This document shows, in pieces, positions 1 to 6,343 of a stretch of DNA of 13,896 nt (position 1 is the first letter of the stretch; each line of letters begins with the position of its first letter). This stretch comes from Methanomassiliicoccaceae archaeon UBA113. Lineage in GTDB: Archaea; Thermoplasmatota; Thermoplasmata; Methanomassiliicoccales; Methanomethylophilaceae. The stretch spans positions 1 to 13,896 of the forward strand of contig DAXB01000072.1 of NCBI GenBank assembly GCA_002506175.1, in the 5' to 3' direction. The position numbers were made by a program, and so were the translations under genes. The notes under the pieces were generated by a model, which worked only from the letters and a program-made list of their open reading frames with translations, made no database searches and was not told where the DNA came from.

Positions 1-690
1 GATGATCTTGATTGTTGCGGATGCCTCTGCGATCTTGATGTCGAAGCCATTAGAGATTCCGTCGATGGTGACGAGTCCTGCTGTGTAAATGGTACCAGCA
101 GCGGTTCCGAAAACAGTGAGTGTGGAGCCGGCTTTGAAGTCCGTGCCGATGAATGTGATTTTTGCATTGGTTCCGACAACGACTTCTCCATTGATAACAA
201 CGTTTTTTTCACCCATGGGTGAGGTGAGAGTTACAGACTCCTTCGTTTCTGTGGATGTGTCTCCGAGTGCTGTGACCGATCCATTGATGTTGACGACATC
301 GTCTGCTGATGAAGGTGCGATGAGGAGTCCTTTCTCAACCTTTGAATCGATAGCTCCGTCGATGACCGCGGATCCAACGATAACGAAGATTCCGTAGTGT
401 TCAGTAGCTCCGTCGGTGGTTACTCCGCCTTCGATGGTGACTGTGACGCCTGCGGGGATGCTGAGCTCTCCTGCGATATAGACGTGCCCGTTCCCTTTGA
501 TAGTCGTATCCTTCTGGATGATGACCTTCTGCGAAGTTGTTCCCGTCAATGTGGACGAGAGCTCCCCGCCTTCGAAATAGAGTGTCTCCTTCTCATCGGC
601 GGCAGAGATTTCCTCCGCGGGAACGAATGAGAATGCAGCAAAAGCCATCGCAAGAACAGCAACAACTGCAATCATTGTCTTCATATTCAT
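1..690 (-). CDS. Secreted surface protein, N-terminal part (runs off left edge)
   Basis: The frame is open for 230 codons from an ATG at 690 to the window edge, so the C-terminus is missing. GGAGAG lies about 6 bases upstream on the minus strand. The protein starts with a clear signal peptide: short basic n-region (MNMK), hydrophobic core at residues 5-25, and probable cleavage near residues 25-31. The mature part is rich in Val, Ile, Gly, Thr and Asp and repeats a hydrophobic-I-(D/N/E)-G turn near residues 86, 110, 135, 166 and 209, a pattern typical of beta-helix or adhesin-like archaeal surface proteins. No catalytic motif is visible. It is transcribed divergently from the gene at 880. Secretion is well supported; the solenoid fold and any role in adhesion or envelope are inference. 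Confidence 0.8.
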   Translation of the reverse strand, partial: MNMKTMIAVVAVLAMAFAAFSFVPAEEISAADEKETLYFEGGELSSTLTGTTSQKVIIQKDTTIKGNGHVYIAGELSIPAGVTVTIEGGVTTDGATEHYGIFVIVGSAVIDGAIDSKVEKGLLIAPSSADDVVNINGSVTALGDTSTETKESVTLTSPMGEKNVVINGEVVVGTNAKITFIGTDFKAGSTLTVFGTAAGTIYTAGLVTIDGISNGFDIKIAEASATIKII

Positions 691-708
691 TTTTCTCTCT
701 CCATGGAT

Positions 709-726
709 CCCGTCTTTTCGGACGGA
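709..726 (-). other. Small hairpin in the 5' leader of the surface-protein gene
   Basis: CCGTC at 710-714 and GACGG at 721-725 form a perfect 5-base stem with a 6-base loop, extendable by one G-U pair on the minus-strand RNA. It lies about 20 bases upstream of the ATG at 690. It may be a leader structure, but a stem this short can occur by chance. Confidence 0.2.
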
Positions 727-783
727 CATTGGTTCGGCCATGAACAAGCTCGCATTCACGAACGTGCCATTACCCTATGCGTG

Positions 784-797
784 CGCGAACAGTCGCG
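784..797. promoter_or_regulatory. Dyad CGCGA-N4-TCGCG beside a TATA box (possible operator)
   Basis: Perfect 5-base inverted repeat arms with a 4-base spacer, 3 bases from TATATA at 801-806. A looser outer pair (TATGCG at 776-781 and CGTATA at 799-804) extends the symmetry. Relative to the minus-strand surface gene it would sit between TATA and the start site, where a bound repressor could block initiation. Relative to the plus-strand gene it covers the BRE region. The operator role is inference. Confidence 0.35.
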
Positions 798-799
798 TC

Positions 800-807
800 G
801 TATATAG
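800..807. promoter_or_regulatory. TATA box in the divergent 690/880 intergenic region
   Basis: TATATA at 801-806 is the best TATA candidate in the 189-base region between the two divergent genes and is itself symmetric, so the direction cannot be read from it. It predicts a start near 830 for the plus gene (leader about 50 bases) or near 778 for the minus gene (leader about 90 bases). Confidence 0.4.
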
Positions 808-879
808 ATGGAACTGCTTTTTTGTCCGATAATGTGCAAATAGAGATCGAAGCCCGTGACATAAGGTGCTTGGTTCACA

Positions 880-1725
880 TTGGATACAGGTAGCAGTGAC
901 AATTATAAGTCCATCCTCGTAGATTACATGAATATGTCGAATTCACAGAACGTAGAACAGGCGCTCGTCTCCGCCATCAGGAGCCAGGTCCAGGGCGAGG
1001 ACATTGCGGTCGCATTCTCCGGAGGATTGGACTCTGGTCTTGTGGCTGCCATAGCGAAGGATTATGCGAGATCGGTCACCCTGTATACATCCGGAAAAGA
1101 CCAGTCCTACGATGTGGTCATGGCCCAGGAGATGTCCGAGGAACTTGGACTCCCTTGGCTACACATACCCCTCACGGAAGACAACATCGAATCCAGACTC
1201 AGGGAGATGATATCCATCACCGGCACCTCAAGCCCCCTGACCCTCTCTTTCGAACTGCCCCTATTCTTCGTTTGCAGGACCGTCCGCGAGAAGCTCATCA
1301 TCGGAGGACAGGGATCCGATGAACTGTTCGCCGGATACTCCAAATACGTCGGTATGACCGACGACGAGCTCTCCAGGGCGATGAAGAGCGACCTCGGGAA
1401 GCTCATCTCCTCAACCGTACCCCATGAGACGAAGGTCGCGGACCACTTCGGGAAGAAGATCCTCTACCCTTATCTCGACCCACTCGTTACCATGCAGGTA
1501 AACGCTATGGACCTCGCAGACCTCAAACCGAAGGACCAGGATTCCAGGAAGATGGTTCTGAGACAGGTGGCCACGAATCTCGGATACCCGTTCATCGCAA
1601 ACAAGAAGAAAAAGGCCGCACAGTACGGCTCCGGTACGATGGACCTCGTCCGCAAAGTGGCGGAGAAGAAGGGAATAACCTATTCGGAACTGGTCGACCA
1701 GATTTACAAAGAGATCTTCGAGTGA
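880..1725 (+). CDS. Stand-alone asparagine-synthetase-type PP-loop ATPase
   Basis: The 281-residue protein carries the PP-loop SGGLDS at residues 47-52 and the asparagine-synthetase signature GGQGSDELFAGY at 142-153, followed by YPYLD at 196-200 and a lysine-rich segment at 242-246. These mark the C-terminal synthetase domain of AsnB-like enzymes, which adenylate a carboxylate before amide formation. The N-terminal Ntn glutaminase domain of true AsnB is absent, so any amination would need free ammonia, a partner glutaminase or another amine. The chosen start is TTG at 880, with AAGGTG about 10 bases upstream. In-frame ATGs at 928 or 934 are alternatives that keep the whole domain. The 3' end overlaps the convergent ATP-grasp gene by 22 bases. 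The fold is secure; the substrate is unknown. Confidence 0.8.
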   Translation: MDTGSSDNYKSILVDYMNMSNSQNVEQALVSAIRSQVQGEDIAVAFSGGLDSGLVAAIAKDYARSVTLYTSGKDQSYDVVMAQEMSEELGLPWLHIPLTEDNIESRLREMISITGTSSPLTLSFELPLFFVCRTVREKLIIGGQGSDELFAGYSKYVGMTDDELSRAMKSDLGKLISSTVPHETKVADHFGKKILYPYLDPLVTMQVNAMDLADLKPKDQDSRKMVLRQVATNLGYPFIANKKKKAAQYGSGTMDLVRKVAEKKGITYSELVDQIYKEIFE

Positions 1726-2498
1726 GCGATGTACTCCATGTACATCCTCGCAGGATCCAGGTCGGTCAGGTTGTATAGCATCCTCGTTCCGACGGCATCC
1801 TCGATTTCGTTGAGATAAACCTTTCCGTCCCCGAACACGAAATCTATGCCGATGAAATCCGGCATCAATTCGGGGATGATCTTTTTCACAATAGACTCTG
1901 CATCCTGCGGAGGTTCCACCAGCTCCGCTTTGCCGCCCAACTTGAAATTAGCCCTGAAATCGGTCTCGGAAGAACGCATAACGGATGCGATTATCCTCCC
2001 TCCGAGTACATAGATACGAAGATCCCTCCCTGGATCGGAAGATAACCTCTGGATGATGGGTTTCCTATCCTTCAAGTCTTCGCATATGCGCTGTGCTTCT
2101 TCTATCGATTCAGCTTTGAACACCTCGGTTCCGCCGTGCCCGACACATGACTTGACCACCCATGGCGGACCCTCCGGCAACGGCTGATCGGGGAAAGAGA
2201 ACGGAAGGATAGGCACTCCGATACTCCTGACGAATGAATATGTGTATGATTTGTCATTGCATATCCTGCAGACGGACGATCTGTTGTATACAGTGCTTCC
2301 GAGGTCCTCCAGCTGTGAGAGCGTCTCGCTGTCCCTGATGCGTGAGACCACTACATCCGCCGGATCGTCGAAATCCATCTTGTCCGTAGTGACGATCTCC
2401 GCATCAAATCCCAAATCCTTGCCCGAGTCCCTCAGACGCTCGGCGAAGAACCTGTTCTGTTCCAGGTCTTCCTTCTCATAGAGGATCCAGCATCTCAC
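1704..2498 (-). CDS. RimK-like ATP-grasp ligase, second of a tandem pair
   Basis: A 264-residue ATP-grasp protein. Visible elements are the ATP-binding VVKSCVGHGGTEV at 114-126 (K116 and glycine loop), RDLRIYVLGG at 158-167, FRANFKLGG at 181-189, the Asp in GIDF at 217-220 and the C-terminal metal-binding region NEIEDAVGTRM at 230-240. ATP-grasp ligases join a carboxylate to an amine through an acyl phosphate. The usual E-x-N metal pair reads E231-x-E233 here, which I recall from a subfamily of RimK-like proteins. The start is GTG at 2498, 4 bases after the stop of the upstream ATP-grasp gene, with GAGATGAT as likely ribosome site, so the two are translated from one message. The N-terminal half is less conserved and includes Cys77 and Cys80. 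The substrate cannot be read from sequence. Confidence 0.8.
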   Translation of the reverse strand: MRCWILYEKEDLEQNRFFAERLRDSGKDLGFDAEIVTTDKMDFDDPADVVVSRIRDSETLSQLEDLGSTVYNRSSVCRICNDKSYTYSFVRSIGVPILPFSFPDQPLPEGPPWVVKSCVGHGGTEVFKAESIEEAQRICEDLKDRKPIIQRLSSDPGRDLRIYVLGGRIIASVMRSSETDFRANFKLGGKAELVEPPQDAESIVKKIIPELMPDFIGIDFVFGDGKVYLNEIEDAVGTRMLYNLTDLDPARMYMEYIAHSKISL

Positions 2499-2502
2499 AG
2501 TA

Positions 2503-3363
2503 TCATCTCAGAACGCATGATATGTGCTCTATGATGCTGTCGGACACGTCGATCCCCGTGCAGTTGAGCAAGTTCTTGATGTGCGCATTGGAATTGACCT
2601 CGCACACCAGCGGGCCTTCAGGAGACCGGATGATGTCCACCCCGGCGAAATCCGCCTCCACGGCATCGGCCGCCTCGAGAGCCAAGTCTCTCTCCTCATC
2701 GGTGGGCGTGTATGGCAACATAGTACCACCTAACGTTGCATTCGCTCTGAAATCTCCATCAGGTGCAGTACGCCTAACTGATGCGACCGCCTTCCCCCCG
2801 ACGACCTCGATACGAATGTCCTCGGATCCGCACTCGATGTACTCCTGGAAGATCCTTGGTACAGCACCGTCCAGGTACTGCGATAGCTCCATGGCGCTGT
2901 TCACCAGCCTGACCTGCTGTCCGAATGAACCGAAACAGTCTTTGACCACCATCGGGAACCCAATCTGATCGATTATACGCTCTGAGATGTCGGTGAAAGG
3001 CATCCCGAATGTCATCGGAGAGAAGAATGTCCGAATTGTAGGGATGTCGCATTCCTCCAGAGTGAGATGTGTGAGAGCCTTATCATCGCATAATCTGATG
3101 CATTCCGCACAATTGAACACTGGCATGCCCCATAGCTCCAGATTCATGGCCAATTTGACGTCCTTGTCCCACAATACGACGAAATCCGTGTCACCCAGTA
3201 TCTTTTCCAGGGCTTCCCCGTCACCTATGGGGGCACTTAGGTCGCTGTTGAGCAATGTCTTGAATCCGATTCCGTGCCTCTGGGCTGCGGCGGCCATCAT
3301 GGCTGCGGGCTCATCGAACTTGGCCCCTCTCAGATACCCGTTGATGACGATTGCTCCGTTCAT
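2503..3363 (-). CDS. RimK-like ATP-grasp ligase, first of a tandem pair
   Basis: A 286-residue protein with all usual RimK/LysX/MptN-type elements: an N-terminal pre-ATP-grasp domain (about 1-90), K95, VVKDCFGSFGQQV at 139-151, QEYIE at 173-177, EDIRIEVVGG at 181-190, FRANATLGG at 205-213, GVD at 241-243 and the metal-binding EVNSNAHIKN at 255-264. Known relatives add glutamate to ribosomal protein S6, coenzyme F420, methanopterin or the LysW carrier. No LysW gene is visible here. The start is ATG at 3363 with AAGGGG upstream. It leads the next minus-strand ATP-grasp gene by 4 bases and is divergent from folC across 47 bases. The context hints at glutamylation of a pterin-type cofactor, but this is inference. 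Confidence 0.82.
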   Translation of the reverse strand: MNGAIVINGYLRGAKFDEPAAMMAAAAQRHGIGFKTLLNSDLSAPIGDGEALEKILGDTDFVVLWDKDVKLAMNLELWGMPVFNCAECIRLCDDKALTHLTLEECDIPTIRTFFSPMTFGMPFTDISERIIDQIGFPMVVKDCFGSFGQQVRLVNSAMELSQYLDGAVPRIFQEYIECGSEDIRIEVVGGKAVASVRRTAPDGDFRANATLGGTMLPYTPTDEERDLALEAADAVEADFAGVDIIRSPEGPLVCEVNSNAHIKNLLNCTGIDVSDSIIEHISCVLR

Positions 3364-3410
3364 ACCCCTTCTATCCGATATTGATAATAAAGGATGTCGA
3401 TATCTGAGAG
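3364..3410. promoter_or_regulatory. Shared 47-base divergent promoter region (ATP-grasp pair / folC)
   Basis: An AT-rich core at 3382-3391 lies about 24 bases from both divergent start codons (3363 and 3411), the usual distance from TATA box to start site in archaea, so it may serve both directions with very short leaders. CGATAT occurs as a direct repeat at 3376-3381 and 3398-3403, exactly 22 bases apart, about two helical turns. AAGGGG just before 3363 would be transcribed only if the minus-strand start lies further upstream than this model predicts. Confidence 0.4.
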
Positions 3411-4640
3411 ATGATGAACTGCGAGAATTTGTCTTGGCTCGAAAACCTCCAGAGCAGGGGTATCAAACCGGGTCTGGACAATATAGGGCGCCTCCTCTCT
3501 AAACTGGGGAATCCTGAGAAATCACTGAGGACCATACACGTCGCAGGCAGCGATGGCAAAGGATCGGTATGCGCTATGCTCGAATCCATACTGGATGCAG
3601 CCGGGATGAATGTCGGAATGTTCACATCCCCCCATATCATCAAAGTAAACGAATCCATCAGGGCGTCTGGACATGACATCTCCGACGTGGATTTGGAGTC
3701 GGTGCTCGGAGAGGTCAGATCTGCAGCCGATGACGATTGCACCAATTTCGAGGCCCTCACTGCCGCCGCATTTCTCTTCTTCAGGAAAGAAAACGTCGAT
3801 TTCGCGATAATCGAGGTCGGGATGGGCGGGAGACTTGATTCGACAAACGTTATAACCCCTGCCGTCAGCGTGATCAACAACATTAGCATGGAGCACACCC
3901 GTTTCCTTGGAGACACGCTGGAAAAAATCGCCTCGGAGAAAGCCGGGATAATGAAACCGAATGTGCCGTGCATTACCGCCAACAAAGGCCCGGCATTGGA
4001 TGTCATATCAGAACATTCGAAGATCGTCGGATGTCCGCTTACGGTGATTGATAAGGATGAAGTCGAAGTCCTGGAGAATACATCCGATCATGTGACCTTC
4101 AGATACGGTTGCAGAAATTATTCGGTAGGCCTCCCTGGAAGGTATCAGGCACTGAACGCGGCTTTGTCCATAGAAGCTGTCCGCGCGATGGGGATTCCCG
4201 AGATCGAACCATTCATAGAGGTTGGATTGGAGAATGCGGCCTGGCCATGCAGACTCCAGAGAATCGATGACTTTCCGCTGATCGTTGATGGCACGCATAC
4301 GAAGAAGGGCGCCGAATGCATAGCATCGGACGTATCGGAGATTTACGGCAAAGTGGTTCTTATCTTAGGCATGCTCGAAGACAAGGATATCGAAGGTGTA
4401 GCCGGGATCCTCTCCCCGATAGCGGATAAGGTCATTGTCGCCTCCCCGTCATCTCCCAGAGCGGCCTCGGCGGACAGGCTTGCGAGAGCATTCTCCAATC
4501 GCCACGACATTATTATATGCGACTCTATAGGAGAAGCCCTGGATGCGGCCATGGAATGCCACGGCGACCTATGCGTATTGGCCACAGGCTCATTCAGAAC
4601 AGCAGAGGATTGCATAAAATGGCTAAGAACAAGGACATAA
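3411..4640 (+). CDS. folC: Folylpolyglutamate synthase / dihydrofolate synthase family (FolC-type Mur ligase)
   Basis: The 409-residue protein matches FolC in length and motif order: P-loop GSDGKGS at 46-52, TSPHI at 72-76, EVGMGGRLDSTN at 135-146, EHTRFLGDTLEKIASEKAGI at 161-180, WPCRLQ at 278-283 and the start of the C-terminal ligase domain at DGTHT, 293-297. FolC adds glutamate to dihydropteroate or folates using ATP. Two motifs differ from the forms I know: WPGR is WPCR and DGAHN is DGTHT. A related Mur-ligase substrate is therefore possible. The start is one of two consecutive ATGs, 3411 or 3414. Its last 22 bases overlap the endonuclease III gene, so the two are co-transcribed. The divergent neighbours are ATP-grasp ligases that could act on the same cofactor. 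Confidence 0.85.
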   Translation: MMNCENLSWLENLQSRGIKPGLDNIGRLLSKLGNPEKSLRTIHVAGSDGKGSVCAMLESILDAAGMNVGMFTSPHIIKVNESIRASGHDISDVDLESVLGEVRSAADDDCTNFEALTAAAFLFFRKENVDFAIIEVGMGGRLDSTNVITPAVSVINNISMEHTRFLGDTLEKIASEKAGIMKPNVPCITANKGPALDVISEHSKIVGCPLTVIDKDEVEVLENTSDHVTFRYGCRNYSVGLPGRYQALNAALSIEAVRAMGIPEIEPFIEVGLENAAWPCRLQRIDDFPLIVDGTHTKKGAECIASDVSEIYGKVVLILGMLEDKDIEGVAGILSPIADKVIVASPSSPRAASADRLARAFSNRHDIIICDSIGEALDAAMECHGDLCVLATGSFRTAEDCIKWLRTRT

Positions 4641-5278
4641 CGAAAATCCTGGACATCCTATCCGAGGATTACAACCGCGGAGCATACCCTGGAAGGAACT
4701 CCGAAGGACTCAACCCCGAATGGCCATGCGATCCGTTCCACGTACTTATCGCGACCATCCTATCGCAGAGGACCCGCGATGATAACACCAGGAAAGCATC
4801 GGACAACCTCTTCCGCAAATACGATTCGATTGATGCCATCGCCGATGCGGACCCGGAGGATGTGATAGAGCTCGTACATCCCGCTGGATTCCCCAGACAG
4901 AAAGGCGTGGCCATCGTGAAATGCTGCCAGATGCTAAGGGACGAATACAGCTGCGAGGTCCCCTCCGACACCGATGAGATGATGAAGCTCCCGATGGTCG
5001 GAAGAAAGACCGCCGCGTGCGTCAGGTCCTATGCGATGGATATCCCGTCAATCTGTGTCGACACCCACGTCCACAGGATCTCCAACCTCATGGGGTTGGT
5101 TAAGACCAAGAACCCCGAGGAAACGGAGTTCGCACTCATGAGAATCACCCCCGAGGAACGCTGGTCCGACATCAACAGATACCTTGTAAGGCACGGCCAG
5201 GTCGTATGTCTCCCGAACCATCCCCACTGCGATGAGTGCAAAGTCAGAGAATTCTGCAAGTACGGCAAGGAGAACTGA
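4619..5278 (+). CDS. nth: Endonuclease III (HhH-GPD DNA glycosylase/AP lyase)
   Basis: This 219-residue enzyme removes oxidised pyrimidines from DNA and cleaves the abasic site. Helix-hairpin-helix LPMVGRKTA at 124-132 contains the catalytic lysine K130, and VDTHVHR at 147-153 contains the catalytic D148; the 18-residue spacing equals that of E. coli K120/D138. The C-terminal 4Fe-4S cluster has the canonical C-x6-C-x2-C-x5-C at C197, C204, C207 and C213. The frame stays open upstream to 4517, but the start is set at ATG 4619 because AGAGGAT lies 9 bases before it and the family aligns from there. It overlaps folC by 22 bases and ends 2 bases from the convergent transporter gene. All key residues are present. 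Confidence 0.95.
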   Translation: MAKNKDITKILDILSEDYNRGAYPGRNSEGLNPEWPCDPFHVLIATILSQRTRDDNTRKASDNLFRKYDSIDAIADADPEDVIELVHPAGFPRQKGVAIVKCCQMLRDEYSCEVPSDTDEMMKLPMVGRKTAACVRSYAMDIPSICVDTHVHRISNLMGLVKTKNPEETEFALMRITPEERWSDINRYLVRHGQVVCLPNHPHCDECKVREFCKYGKEN

Positions 5279-5280
5279 GC

Positions 5281-6195
5281 TCAGAGCTTCCTTTTATGTA
5301 CGCTCTCATACCTCAGGCGGCTGAAGTTGATGCTCAGCAACACCACCGACACGAACATCATGGCTATTCCGATGATGCCCAGGGCATCGGGGCACTCCGC
5401 ATACACTATGAATCCGAGAGCTGTGCTGATAAGTGGTTCGGTGAATGAGAGGACTGATGCCTTACCTGCCTCTGTTCCCTTCAGGCCGATATAGTAGACG
5501 AAATAAGGTATCGCTGTGACGATTGTTCCCATTCCCAGTATGTACCATATCGCTTCCTGATGTGCACCGCAGACCGCTGAAATCGAACCGATATCTGACA
5601 AAGGAAGGATGCCGATTCCCGCTATCAGGAATGTGTAGAACGCCATCGTGTATGCCGAATACTTCCTGATGGCGAATCTTCCGATCACGGTGTATAGAGA
5701 GAACGCTATTCCGGAACCCAGACCCAACAGTATGCCGTAGAGGTTGAAGTTGGTCGCTGCTCCGAATATGCCGGAGCACAGGATACATCCTGCGAAGGCA
5801 AGGATCAGAGCAGTCAGCTTCTGTTTGGTCATAGCTTCTTTCAAGAAGATGACAGCGAAGATCATGACAAAACAGGGAGACGTGTACAGGAGAACTACCG
5901 CCAATGATAGGGACAATTCCTGCTGCGCCATGCAATACAAGGTATTGGCCAGCAACATGCTGCAGATTCCGGTCCCTATGAATATCCAGATGTCTTTGAG
6001 TTTTATCCTGAAGAGTTTCCTGTCGAGGAACAGGATGACGATGAACAGAATCACTACGGTGATGACGTACCTTGTGAGTGTGATCTCCACCGAACCTAAT
6101 CCCATGGAGGTCAATGGACGCGAGAACAGACCCATAGTACCCCACATCGCTGCGGCAAGAACTATCAGGGCGCTGTATCCGAACTTGAACTCCAT
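5281..6195 (-). CDS. EamA/DMT-superfamily transporter
   Basis: A 304-residue integral membrane protein with about ten hydrophobic segments in two homologous halves, each ending in the family's characteristic segment: TSPCFVMIFAVIFLKE at 105-120 and FTEPLISTALGFIVYAE at 251-267. Such proteins export or import amino acids, nucleosides or other small metabolites; the substrate cannot be predicted. The C-terminus is short and basic. The ATG at 6195 has no convincing ribosome site, but a TATA-like box about 25 bases upstream suggests a leaderless message. It is divergent from a second EamA gene at 6344 across 148 bases and convergent with nth, with 2 bases between stops. Confidence 0.9.
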   Translation of the reverse strand: MEFKFGYSALIVLAAAMWGTMGLFSRPLTSMGLGSVEITLTRYVITVVILFIVILFLDRKLFRIKLKDIWIFIGTGICSMLLANTLYCMAQQELSLSLAVVLLYTSPCFVMIFAVIFLKEAMTKQKLTALILAFAGCILCSGIFGAATNFNLYGILLGLGSGIAFSLYTVIGRFAIRKYSAYTMAFYTFLIAGIGILPLSDIGSISAVCGAHQEAIWYILGMGTIVTAIPYFVYYIGLKGTEAGKASVLSFTEPLISTALGFIVYAECPDALGIIGIAMMFVSVVLLSINFSRLRYESVHKRKL

Positions 6196-6215
6196 GGAAC
6201 CAAATCAATGACGAT

Positions 6216-6224
6216 GTATTTATC
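6216..6224 (-). promoter_or_regulatory. TATA-like box for the minus-strand EamA gene
   Basis: GATAAATAC on the minus strand is centred about 25 bases upstream of the ATG at 6195, which places the start site at or next to the start codon and fits the lack of a ribosome site. Confidence 0.45.
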
Positions 6225-6311
6225 AGAAATGCAGGCTGAAAGACACCGCATAAAAGTACAAAATCAACGAAATATAGGGCATTTATCCGTTTGCTTTATT
6301 TAATCGCACAA

Positions 6312-6318
6312 TATAAAG
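6312..6318 (+). promoter_or_regulatory. TATA box for the plus-strand EamA gene
   Basis: TATAAAG is centred 29 bases upstream of the ATG at 6344, so transcription would begin within a few bases of the start codon. The A/T-rich bases before the ATG contain no ribosome site matching the archaeal 16S tail, as expected for a leaderless message. Confidence 0.55.
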
Positions 6319-6343
6319 ATTTTAAGAAGAAGGCGCTTTTTAA

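Noticed and set aside
89..743. Small plus-strand open frames at the left edge (102, 77 and 68 codons)
   Set aside because: Two lie opposite the signal-peptide-bearing minus-strand surface gene; the third extends across its leader without a ribosome site or motif.
4517..4618. N-terminal extension of endonuclease III
   Set aside because: The extension lies inside folC and adds an Arg-rich stretch unlike the family. ATG 4619 has its own ribosome site.
5462..6208. 248-codon minus-strand frame overlapping the first EamA gene
   Set aside because: Same strand but different frame from a well-supported membrane protein; the product is His/Arg-rich and unlike any family.
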